Source: Symbiodinium natans
Taxonomy: Eukaryota > Sar > Dinophyceae > Suessiales > Symbiodiniaceae
Assembly: GCA_905221605.1 (NCBI GenBank)
Contig: CAJNDS010002102.1
Coordinates: forward strand, 847,647-911,646
Direction: 5' to 3'
DNA length: 64,000 nucleotides
The position numbers were made by a program, and so were the translations under genes. The notes beneath the pieces were generated by a model that was not told the origin of the DNA, made no database searches, and worked only from the letters and a program-made list of their open reading frames with translations. Below, piece after piece: positions 11,896 through 22,968 of this stretch (the stretch's first letter is position 1; every line of letters begins with the position of its first letter).

Positions 11896-14800
11896 GGCAT
11901 CATGAGCATTGGCCAGAGCCCTCAGCTGCAAAAGCCAACCCGGCGAGCATCATGAGCATCAGTGGCCAGAGCCCTCAGCCGCAAAAGCCAACCCGGCGAG
12001 CATCATGGGCATCAGTGGCCAGAGCCCTCAGCTGCAAAAGCCAACCCGGCGAGCATCATGAGCATCAGTGGCCAGAGCCCTCAGCCGCAAAAGCCAACCC
12101 GGCGAGCATCATGGGCATCAGTGGCCAGAGCCCTCCGCCGCAAAAGCCAACCCGGCGAGCATCATGGGCATCAGTGGCCAGAGCCCTCAGCCACAGAAGC
12201 CAACCCGGCGAGCATCATGGGCATCAGTGGCCAGAGCCCTCAGCCACAAAAGCCAACCCGGCGAGCATCATGGGCATCAGTGGCCGCAGCCCTCAGCCAC
12301 AGAAGCCAACCCGGCGAGCATCATGAGCATCAGTGGCCAGAGCCCTCGCCGCAAAAGCCAACCCGGCGAGCATCATGGGCATCAGTGGCCGCAGCCCTCA
12401 GCCACAGAAGCCAACCCGGCGAGCATCATGAGCATCAGTGGCCACAGCCCTCAGCCGCAAAAGCCAACCCGGCGAGCATCATGGGCATCAGTGGCCAGAG
12501 CCCTCAGCCGCAAAAGCCAACCCGGCGAGCATCATGGGCATCAGTGGCCGCAGCCCTCAGCCACAGAAGCCAACCCGGCGAGCATCATGAGCATCAGTGG
12601 CCAGAGCCCTCAGCCGCAAAAGTCAACCCGGCGAGCATCATGAGCATCAGTGGCCAGAGCCTTCAGCCGCAAAAGCCAACCCGGCGAGCATCATGAATCA
12701 TGGGCATCAGTGGCCAGAGCCCTCCGCCGCAAAAGCCAACCCGGCGAGCATCATGGGCATCAGTGGCCAGAGCCCTCAGCCACAGAAGCCAACCCGGCGA
12801 GCATCATGAATCATGGGCATCAGTGGCCAGAGCCCTCCGCCGCAAAAGCCAACCCGGCGAGCATCATGGGCATCAGTGGCCGCAGCCCTCAGCCACAGAA
12901 GCCAACCCGGCGAGCATCATGAGCATCAGTGGCCACAGCCCTCAGCCGCAAAAGCCAACCCGGCGAGCATCATGGGCATCAGTGGCCAGAGCCCTCAGCC
13001 GCAAAAGCCAACCCGGCGAGCATCATGGGCATCAGTGGCCGCAGCCCTCAGCCACAGAAGCCAACCCGGCGAGCATCATGAGCATCAGTGGCCAGAGCCC
13101 TCAGCCGCAAAAGTCAACCCGGCGAGCATCATGGGCATCAGTGGCCGCAGCCCTCAGCCACAGAAGCCAACCCGGCGAGCATCATGAGCATCAGTGGCCA
13201 CAGCCCTCAGCCGCAAAAGCCAACCCGGCGAGCATCATGGGCATCAGTGGCCAGAGCCCTCCGCCGCAAAAGCCAACCCGGCGAGCATCATGGGCATCAG
13301 TGGCCGCAGCCCTCAGCCACAGAAGCCAACCCGGCGAGCATCATGAGCATCAGTGGCCAGAGCCCTCAGCCGCAAAAGCCAACCCGGCGAGCATCATGGG
13401 CATCAGTGGCAGCAGCCCTCAGCCACAGAAGGCGGCGAGCATCATGAGCATCAGTAGCCAGAGCCCTCAGCCGCAAAAGCCAACCCGGCGAGCATCATGG
13501 GCATCAGTGGCAGCAGCCCTCAGCCACAGAAGCCAACCCGGCGAGCATCATGAGCATCAGTGGCCAGAGCCCTCAGCCGCAAAAGCCAACCCGGCGAGCA
13601 TCATGGGCATCAGTGGCCGCAGCCCTCAGCCGCAGAAGCCAACCCGGCGAGCATCATGAGCATCAGTGGCCAGAGCCCTCAGCCGCAAAAGCCAACCCGG
13701 CGAGCATCATGGGCATCAGTGGCCGCAGCCCTCTGCCACAGAAGCCAACCCGGCGAGCATCATGGGCATCAGTGGCCGCAGCCCTCAGCCGCAAAAGCCA
13801 ACCCGGCGAGCATCATGAGCATCAGTGGCCAGAGCCCTCAGCCGCAAAAGCCAACCCGGCGAGCATCATGGGCATCAGTGGCCGCAGCCCTCAGCCACAG
13901 AAGCCAACCCGGCGAGCATCATGGGCATCAGTGGCCAGAGCCCTCAGCCGCAAAAGCCAACCCGGCGAGCATCATGGGCATCAGTGGCCGCAGCCCTCAG
14001 CCACAGAAGCCAACCCAGCGAGCATCATGAGCATCAGTGGCCAGAGCCCTCAGCCGCAAAAGTCAACCCGGCGAGCATCATGGGCATCAGTGGCCTCAGC
14101 CCTCAGCCACAGAAGCCAACCCGGCGAGCATCATGAGCATCAGTGGCCAGAAGCCCTCAGCCGCAAAAGCCAACCCGGCGAGCATCATGGGCATCAGTGG
14201 CGGCAGCCCTCAGCCACAGAAGCCAACCCGGCGAGCATCATGAGCATCAGTGGCCAGAGCCCTCAGCCACAGAAGCCAACCCGGCGAGCATCATGAGCAT
14301 CAGTGGCCAGAGCCCTCAGCCGCAAAAGCCAACCCGGCGAGCATCATGGGCATCAGTGGCGGCAGCCCTCAGCCACAGAAGCCAACCCGGCGAGCATCAT
14401 GAGCATCAGTGGCCAGAGCCCTCAGCCGCAAAAGCCAACCCGGCGAGCATCATGGGCATCAGTGGCCGCAGCCCTCAGCCGCAGAAGCCAACCCGGCGAG
14501 CATCATGAGCATCAGTGGCCAGAGCCCTCAGCCGCAAAAGCCAACCCGGCGAGCATCATGGGCATCAGTGGCCGCAGCCCTCTGCCACAGAAGCCAACCC
14601 GGCAGCAGCCAGTCATGGGCATCAGTGGCCGCAGCCCATCAGCCGAGCCACAGAAGCCAACCCGGCGAGCATCATGAGCATCAGTGGCCAGAGCCCTCAG
14701 CCGCAAAAGCCAACCCGGCGAGCATCATGGGCATCAGTGGCCAGAGCCCTCAGCCGCAAAAGCCAACCCGGCGAGCATCATGGGCATCAGTGGCCGCAGC

Positions 14801-17800
14801 CCTCAGCCACAGAAGCCAACCCAGCGAGCATCATGAGCATCAGTGGCCAGAGCCCTCAGCCGCAAAAGTCAACCCGGCGAGCATCATGGGCATCAGTGGC
14901 CTCAGCCCTCAGCCACAGAAGCCAACCCGGCGAGCATCATGAGCATCAGTGGCCAGAAGCCCTCAGCCGCAAAAGCCAACCCGGCGAGCATCATGGGCAT
15001 CAGTGGCGGCAGCCCTCAGCCACAGAAGCCAACCCGGCGAGCATCATGAGCATCAGTGGCCAGAGCCCTCAGCCACAGAAGCCAACCCGGCGAGCATCAT
15101 GAGCATCAGTGGCCAGAGCCCTCAGCCGCAAAAGCCAACCCGGCGAGCATCATGGGCATCAGTGGCGGCAGCCCTCAGCCACAGAAGCCAACCCGGCGAG
15201 CATCATGAGCATCAGTGGCCAGAGCCCTCAGCCGCAAAAGCCAACCCGGCGAGCATCATGGGCATCAGTGGCCTCAGCCCTCAGCCACAGAAGCCAACCC
15301 GGCGAGCATCATGAGCATCAGTGCCCAGAGCCCTCAGCCGCAAAAGCCAACCCGGCGATCATCATGGGCATCAGTGGCCGCAGCCCTCAGCCACAGAAGC
15401 CAACCCGGCGAGCATCATGAGCATCAGTGGCCAGAGCCCTCAGCCGCAAAAGCCAACCCGGCGAGCATCATGGGCATCAGTGGCCGCAGCCCTCAGCCAC
15501 AGAAGCCAACCCGGCGAGCATCATGAGCATCAGTGGCCAGAGCCCTCAGCCGCAAAAGCCAACCCGGCGAGCATCATGGGCATCAGTGGCCGCAGCCCTC
15601 AGCCACAGAAGCCAACCCGGCGAGCATCATGAGCATCAGTCAGTCGAGCATCATGAGCATCAGTGGCCAGAGCCCTCAGCCGCAAAAGCCAACCCGGCGA
15701 GCATCATGGGCATCAGTGGCCGCAGCCCTCAGCCACAGAAGCCAACCCGGCGAGCATCATGAGCATCAGTGGCCAGAGCCCTCAGCCACAAAAGCCAACC
15801 CGGCGAGCATCATGGGCATCAGTGGCCGCAGCCCTCAGCCACAGAAGCCAACCCGGCGAGCATCATGAGCATCAGTGGCCAGAGCCCTCAGCCACAAAAG
15901 CCAACCCGGCGAGCATCATGGGCATCAGTGGCCGCAGCCCTCAGCCACAGAAGCCAACCCGGCGAGCATCATGAGCATCAGTGGCCAGAGCCATCAGGCA
16001 AAAGCCAACCCGGCGAGCATCATGGGCATCAGTGGCCGCAGCCCTCAGCCACAGAAGCCAACCCGGCGAGCATCATGAGCATCAGTGGCCAGAGCCTTAG
16101 CCGAAAAAGCCAACCCGGCGAGCATCATGGGCATCAGTGGCCGCAGCCCTCAGCCACAGAAGCCAACCCGGGGAGCATCATGAGCATCAGTGGCCAGAGC
16201 CTTCAGCCGCAAAAGCCAACCCGGCGAGCATCATGGGCATCAGTGGCCGCAGCCCTCAGCCACAGAAGCCAACCCGGGGAGCATCATGAGCATCAGTGGC
16301 CAGAGCCCTCAGCCGCAAAAAGCCAACCCGGCGAGCATCATGGGCATCAGTGGCCGCAGCCCTCAGCCACAGAAGCCAACCCGGGGAGCATCATGAGCAT
16401 CAGTGGCCAGAGCCCTCAGCCGCAAAAGCCAACCCGGCGAACATCATGGGCATCAGTGGCCGCAGCCCTCAGCCACAGAAGCCAACCCGGCGAGCATCAT
16501 GAGCATCAGCGGCCAGAGCCCTCAGCCGCAAAAGCCAACCCGGCGAGCATCATGGGCATCAGTGGCCGCAGCCCTCAGCCACAGAAGCCAACCCGGCGAG
16601 CATCATGAGCATCAGTGGCCAGAGCCCTCAGCCGCAAAAGCCAACCCGGCGAGCATCATGGGCATCAGTGGCCGCAGCCCTCAGCCACAGAAGCCAACCC
16701 GGCGAGCATCATGAGCATCAGTGGCCAGAGCCCTCAGCCGCAAAAGCCAACCCGGCGAGCATCATGGGCATCAGTGGCCGCAGCCCTCAGCCACAGAAGC
16801 CAACCCGGCGAGCATCATGAGCATCAGCGGCCAGAGCCCTCAGCCGCAAAAGCCAACCCGGCGAGCATCATGGGCATCAGTGGCCGCAGCCCTCAGCCAC
16901 AGAAGCCAACCCGGCGAGCATCATGAGCATCAGTGGCCAGAGCCCTTAGCCGCAAAAGCCAACCCGGCGAGCATCATGGGCATCAGTGGCCGCAGCCCTC
17001 AGCCACAGAAGCCAACCCGGCGAGCATCATGAGCATCAGCGGCCAGAGCCCTCAGCCGCAAAAGCCAACCCGGCGAGCATCATGGGCATCAGTGGCCGCA
17101 GCCCTCAGCCACAGAAGCCAGCCCGGCGAGCATCATGAGCATCAGTGGCCAGAGCCCTTAGCCGCAAAAGCCAACCCGGCGAGCATCATGGGCATCAGTG
17201 GCCGCAGCCCTCAGCCACAGAAGCCAACCCGGCGAGCATCATGAGCATCAGCGGCCAGAGCCCTCAGCCGCAAAAGCCAACCCGGCGAGCATCATGGGCA
17301 TCAGTGGCCGCAGCCCTCAGCCACAGAAGCCAACCCGGGGAGCATCATGAGCATCAGTGGCCAGAGCCCTCAGCCGCAAAAGCCAACCCGGCGAACATCA
17401 TGGGCATCAGTGGCCGCAGCCCTCAGCCACAGAAGCCAACCCGGCGAGCATCATGAGCATCAGCGGCCAGAGCCCTCAGCCGCAAAAGCCAACCCGGCGA
17501 GCATCATGGGCATCAGTGGCCGCAGCCCTCAGCCACAGAAGCCAACCCGGCGAGCATTGAGCATCAGCGGCCAGAGCCCTCAGCCGCAAAAGCCAACCCG
17601 GCGAGCATCATGGGCATCAGTGGCCGCAGCCCTCAGCCACAGAAGCCAGCCCGGCGAGCATCATGAGCATCAGTGGCCAGAGCCCTCAGCCGCAAAAGCC
17701 AACCCGGCGAGCATCATGGGCATCAGTGGCTGCAGCCCTCAGCCACAGAAGCCAGCCCGGCGAGCATCATGAGCATCAGCGGCCAGAGCCCTCAGCCGCA

Positions 17801-17988
17801 AAAGCCAACCCGGCGAGCATCATGGGCATCAGTGGCCGCAGCCCTCAGCCACAGAAGCCAGCCCGGCGAGCATCATGAGCATCAGCGGCCAGAGCCCTCA
17901 GCCGCAAAAGCCAACCCGGCGAGCATCATGGGCATCAGTGGCCGCAGCCCTCAGCCCCAGAAGCCAACCTGGCCAGCATCATGAGCTC
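11896..17988. repeat. 53-bp minisatellite array with 106-bp higher-order units
   Basis: About 115 tandem copies of a 53-bp unit built on CAGAGCCCTCAGCCGCAAAA, GCCAACCCGGCGAGCATCAT and a CATCAGTGG end. Two variants alternate over much of the array: A (CAGAGCCCTCAGCCGCAAAA, then CATCATGGGCATC) and B (CGCAGCCCTCAGCCACAGAA, then CATCATGAGCATC), giving a 106-bp dimer that is most regular after about 15,100. A block of about 0.8 kb (13.55-14.25 kb) recurs at about 14.40-15.05 kb with shared rare variants. Because 53 is not a multiple of three, all forward frames cycle; the B variant puts TGA in one of them, so the recurring ORFs of about 103 codons are artefacts. There are no spacers, so it is not a CRISPR array. 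Confidence 0.97.
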
Positions 17989-18307
17989 AGCAGCCGCAAA
18001 ACCCCGGTGCGAGCGATCTCTAGTCCAAAATTTGTCCAGTCCTATTGCCATTCTTTCCGCTTCTTGCGTGCAAGGCTCCTTTCGTCCAGCATGAACAAAG
18101 CTCCAACCAGTTGAAGTATGAACTTAGACAGGCACAAACGCCAGTAAGGGCGCGGGATGCGCACACAGCGAGCACAGCTAACACGCGGCAAACTAAGACG
18201 ATCTGTCAGCCCAACTGGAAAACAACGCTATTGTTTGCGGCCAGAGGCACACGATATGTCTGCAAAGGCTGATTGCATGCAAACCCTGGCAGCGACAGAA
18301 AAAGTAC

Positions 18308-19347
18308 TTGGAAGAAGTAGGACGTGAAGGCCAGCAAATCCAGCAGCCGCCCTGAGAGAGTCTTGAGCAGCACATTAGTCACAGCTGACATGCAGTCTCA
18401 ACGGTCTCACCGAGTCCTACTCTCACTTTCTTTCGTTGTCTCCCGAAGTTCCGACAATAGGGCAACCCTCCCAAAGCACCGGACGGGCTTTGCCCTCATC
18501 AGCTGAGGCACGCAAGAGCACAACATGCCATGTGCCCTCGAAGCTTCAGCTTCAGCATTTCTGAGTTCTATAGGTCCCGCCGGCTTTTTGCCGAGATGTT
18601 CTCCAGGCTTTTCAGGTCCTAGAACTTAGAAGGGTTCAGGTCGTGGTCTCCACCCCAACCATTGTCTCTGTCTGTCGATCTATCCTCTTCTTCCCGTGGG
18701 TATGAGGGTCCGGCCCCATCCCTCGCACTCTCGCACTCTCGCACCTCTCACAACTCTCACACTCTCTGCCCCTCCCTCTCCCGTCAATGATACTAATGCC
18801 AATGCGGTCCCCTACGCATCATTCAACCTCGTCGGGCCTCATGCTCATACCAACGAGACAAAATCATATAGACACTACCAGTCACTACCAGTATCCACGT
18901 CCTCGACAGCTAAGGACATCAGCCAAGTCTCCCGTAGGTTTGTGAGAGAACGCAGCTGCATAAAGAAAGGCCACCTTGAAACTATAGTTTCAGGTCACAG
19001 GCGCTGATCAACTTCCAAGGCGCAACAACAAGATGGTCTAAGTAAGTCCAAGGAGCTTGGGCAGCCACTGCCGTCCAAAACGGAGCAGCATACAGAAATG
19101 AGCTTCCTTCCTGGAGATGGGGGGATGCTTGAATTGAAGCACACAGGCTGTCAAAGTCACGCAAGATTTTCGCAAGTTAACTCTCAGAAGTTACCACGCT
19201 TTGTACGAGATGCCCCTGCTAGAACCACAGCTGCCTCAACAGCCACCCTGGCAGCATTGCGTGCAGGCTGTCCTTCAGAATCGATTCGCCCATGATACCG
19301 AGAGTTGCTACAAGAGTCAGGTGTGGCATGAGCCACTGGACCATGAC
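18308..19347 (-). CDS. Exons of a probable multi-pass membrane protein
   Basis: The exon at 19347-19247 starts after CTCAG and encodes 33 residues with a hydrophobic helix (MPHLTLVATLGIMGES). A middle segment near 19107-19050 is open in two plausible frames. The exon at 18384-18308 starts after GTCAG, encodes VTNVLLKTLSGRLLDLLAFT then SYFFQ, and ends on GTACTT. Hydrophobic, aromatic-rich helices suggest a transporter or channel, but no signature motif is visible. Phases between first and last exon are not fully solved, so more exons exist. Coding status is moderately supported. Confidence 0.42.
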
Positions 19348-20936
19348 CTGAGTGAGAGCTCAAGACATCCAGGCTATCGTTCCAGCACATCCTTGCGATA
19401 CTGCGATCTAACGGCCAGGGCATCATACTTTCGGATGCTCTAGGCTCTTGCTGCCCAACATCTTGGGCTAGATCGGGATGCACACTGCGGCAAACACTTT
19501 GCTGGGGGCCCCCGCAAGCACAGGAACCGCCAAGGTAAACGGAGTCTACCGTTTCTTCCTACGTTAGACTGAAGGCTGGTTCAGGGCAGCTGAATCCAAC
19601 AAGAAGAGGCCCGCCATCATTGCAGTCACGTTGCATATCCCCACGTGAGACGCAAGTATTCCTGCAGGGACCCTAGGGGAGGGTCCTTGACATGAGTGAT
19701 GCTGGCTGCAAGATTCATTGCTGTGGGATGATTTCGGGCCGGGGTCTCTTACCTCTTGGATGGTGCAGTGGGCAGCCCGGCCTTGCTGCTACTGCCGCTA
19801 TCTCCATCACCGGCTTGTGCCTCAGCGGTTCTTTAAAAATGAGGGCTCAAAGCCGAAAGAGCACAAAGTTCTGGGCCTATCATGACGTATTCAGCGCAAC
19901 TCGGCCCAGGTTCTGTCACAGCACCAAGTAGTTTTGCAGGTGCAGACTCCGTCCGAGTGCAACCACAGACCCCGCGACTCCACTCACAACAGGGAACACA
20001 ACGCACAGCAAAATGCCATGTCTTGCAAGCAGGCCCTTAAGGGGTCATCCAACTATGCGCAAGCAGCCACGAGAGAGAGAGAGAGCGAGAGCTAAGAAAG
20101 AGAGAACCATGACTAGTCTCTGTGCTGGGCACGAGGAGCTAGAGCAGCTAGAGCGAGAGAGCGAGAGTCACTGCGCCACTTTTGGTCTTGTTCGTACGTT
20201 TTGAACGCAGAAGCCCGCCTGGCTCGGTCGGCAGAGCGCGTGAACTCGAGCCCCACGGTGGGGTGTTTGCACAAAGACGCGGCTTTGGCAAAGCTGAAGG
20301 GAATTCTTCAACAATCAATGCCATCTCATGACTAGCTCGTTCTTCCACTCTTTCATTTATTCGTTCATTTTAGTTTTAACTTGTATGAAGATCAGCACCG
20401 GCAACTAAGGGTCTCGAGACTGACGCGCGATCTTAGCAAATCAGCCTTCACTTATCACCCCATTCTTTACATGTCCGTGTCGTGGCTGCTGCCATGTGCA
20501 AGGAGAAGCTTGCTGCTGCCACAACACGTCACAGAAATGGATCTTCTCCTTGAGCGACTGCACTGCCAAAGTGGTGCCTTCCAAGGCGATGGGGGTTGCT
20601 AGGTCATGTGCTCCATCCGCCCGTCTACAAGTAGATTTTCACAGTGTGCAGCGCGTAATAGCCGGTGATCTGTGTTGAGACGGTACACACACGAGGGTGC
20701 CAATCCCTCAGGCGGTACTCGGACAATCTAGCATTTCCGGGCCATGTCCCCCCCATCAATGGCACTTGACGTATTAAGCCGCCCTCGATTCAAGGTATGC
20801 CGCGCACGGCAATTTCATACCTCCCCCCCCTATTCCATGCAGGGCTTATGGTCCGAGCGCTGGCAAAACCTCAGAGAGGGTCTATAGGGGTGGGTGCGTG
20901 TGTGTGTGTGTGTCCAGAGTTCCCGACATGTGTTTT
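19348..20936. other. Non-coding stretch with GA-rich tract
   Basis: A GA-rich microsatellite-like tract occupies about 20071-20170, next to the tRNA remnant annotated separately. I see no convincing exon in the remainder. Confidence 0.4.
20213..20264 (+). pseudogene. Decayed tRNA (Lys-like) lacking its anticodon arm
   Basis: The 5' half GCCCGCCTGGCTCGGTCGGC AGAGCG has the acceptor and D-arm pattern of a eukaryotic lysine tRNA (box A-like TGGCTCGGTCGG). The 3' part CTCGAGCCCCACGGTGGGG matches a T-arm and acceptor 3' strand. The roughly 25 bases that should hold the anticodon arm and variable loop are missing. It therefore cannot make a working tRNA; it is either a deletion pseudogene or the head of a tRNA-derived SINE. 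Confidence 0.55.
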
Positions 20937-21028
20937 TCATGGTGACCTGTAGGACGGCCTACGCTTAGCCCAGCCTACCAAAGCAGTGGCCACAAAGGCC
21001 ACGATCACCGCAGTTGCCATCACCGGCG
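20937..21028 (-). CDS. Terminal exon of a membrane protein
   Basis: After the acceptor TTTGCAG the frame encodes a hydrophobic helix (APVMATAVIVAFVATALVGW) followed by a basic tail (AKRRPSYRSP) and a stop, the usual pattern of a C-terminal transmembrane anchor with a cytosolic positive flank. Upstream exons were not found with confidence; a weak candidate lies at about 22395-22270 (minus). Confidence 0.42.
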
Positions 21029-21279
21029 CTGCAAACAAAAGTGGGGATAATATGTACGGCAGGTATAGTGACGTTGACTTAGTGCGGGCACTACGCCTGA
21101 AGAGTGATAGCTGCAATATTCGTACGTTTTCTACAGCTGTGGGGTGGAACCTTTGTAGGAGCAAGCTTTGACATTTCACTTGAATGAGGCGGCTGGCACA
21201 GCCTCTTGGGAATGCGGCCAGGCATAAGTGACATCACCATCCTGCTCTGCGTGACAGAAACCATGGATGTTTCAACAAT

Positions 21280-21600
21280 TTTTTATCGATATCGAATCCG
21301 TATCGATACCGAACCGTGAGGTATCGCTAATGCGCGGTATCGATATCGAACCGAATCGAAGCAGACCAACCAAACTCTGATCCCAAACCCAAATCCCACA
21401 AGCCTGTTATTTAAGGGTTTGTTGGGTTAGGGTTCGCAATTGTGGAGAGAGGGTATGGCCTAATGGTAGAGCACGTCTCTAGCGATCACATACCATTAGT
21501 AATCGAGTATCGAACCGAACCGTGACCATCAATACTACCAATACTTTATCGAGTAGTAATCGGTAACATATCGGTATTGATCGAACCGGTAGATTACATC
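21280..21600. repeat. Cluster of ATCGATATCGAACCG-type palindromic motifs
   Basis: Short motifs TATCGATATCGAA, TATCGATACCGAACCG, ATCGAACCG and ATCGGTATTGATCGAACCGG recur in direct and inverted orientation at both ends of a roughly 320-bp segment. A tRNA box A-like sequence (TATGGCCTAATGGTAGAGCA) lies in the middle with no box B. The arrangement resembles a decayed non-autonomous element with subterminal repeats, but the boundaries are unclear. Confidence 0.35.
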
Positions 21601-21660
21601 CATGGGAACGAGGCACCCCGTCTTGTACGGACCACCGCAAATGGCCAAAACAAGGCAAAA

Positions 21661-21687
21661 CTAAACCCTAAACCCTAAACCCTAAAT
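21661..21687. repeat. Interstitial telomere-like repeat
   Basis: Nearly four CCCTAAA units in tandem. A second, shorter run of two units lies at 21898-21915. Confidence 0.85.
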
Positions 21688-22968
21688 GAAGACATTTGAA
21701 GACGCTCTGGACGGATATGCATGCCGAGCCAGGGCCGCTGCGCTTCACATCCAGTAAGGCTTCAGATACTGGTGAGAGCCGGGCCTGAATCCCAAAAAAA
21801 AAAAAGGGCTTTTTGAGGGCTCAGGATTTCTGGGGCAAAGGTTTGTCCAAGACTCCGTACCAGACCCCAAACCCTTTTGCAACAGGCCTGAGACCGCTAA
21901 ACCCTAAACCCTAAAATCCAGCAAACTTTCCAGGTCTGAGGACCCCGGCATCCATCAACCCGGGCCTTCAGAGCAAGGCAAGCGCAGTTTCCTCTGGATC
22001 CCCTGTAGCTTCGATCGCCTTTTGACACGTGAAACTCAGGTACAGTACGCCCACAGATGGAAGCTAGATGAGCTGACGATGCCATTTTCCGGGAAAACAT
22101 TGCGCAGTCCTTACAGCAAACTAAATCGCTGTTCAGCTTCTACAATCAGCCGATAACCGAAGTGGCACAGGGTAACATCATTGCGCAAATGTACGCAGCT
22201 GGCTGCAGCAGTTGGCAGTGCATGCGTTCATTGTGACGAGCTCTCCATTGAGAAACATTCTGGGAATTGGACACTAGACTCCCAAACGCAACTCACAATC
22301 GTGCTGGCTACCAGCAATGCTCTGGTTGTTAAGCATTCGGCACCAAGCGTGACAGATGCTCCTTGGCTGCTTGACAGATTGAACTCTGTAGGTACCTGGA
22401 AGAGGAAAAGGCCACAAGCATAAGCAAGTCTTTTTGGGAGCTGAACATTTATCATCATTTATCCATAGACAACCTAAACCCCACTTCACCAAAACCTAAA
22501 CATCAGCACATATCAGCGAGGGCTCGTCAACCTGGAGCCCCACCCAGGCGCGAAGCCTTGGTGGCTTCGGAGTGCTTGCGAGCCTTTCGTTACTCATCTG
22601 GGGTGCGCCTGTAGTAGAGTTGCGGGCCTAGCCATGATGCTTTAAGCAACCATACAACGACCCACCCTACTAATGCGGAATCCTGCAAAAGGGACTCCCC
22701 CTCCACCTCCTAAAAAAAAAAAGAAGGCCCGGTCCCATCAGGTTTTCAAGGGCCAACCCTAAACTGGTGCCCTGGGCGCATGGGAGCCAAGGTCTCCGTG
22801 TTCTGGTATTCTAGAAGCCCTTCGGGTCTGCGCTGCAGGGGGGGCCTACATGCTCAGTCTACAAAAGGAGGTTACTAGGTCAAGTATATAGACCTCTGTT
22901 CATGAGTGATGGTTCTGCATCTAAGGCACAGGATGGTGCAGGAAGGTATGCTTATGCTACATGGTTGC

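Noticed and set aside
11952-17984. Dozens of overlapping ORFs of 100-320 codons
   Set aside because: They are generated by the 53-bp period cycling through three frames, stopping only at the TGA variant; there is no independent coding evidence.
11896-17988. CRISPR array
   Set aside because: Units are directly contiguous with no unique spacers, and the genome is eukaryotic.
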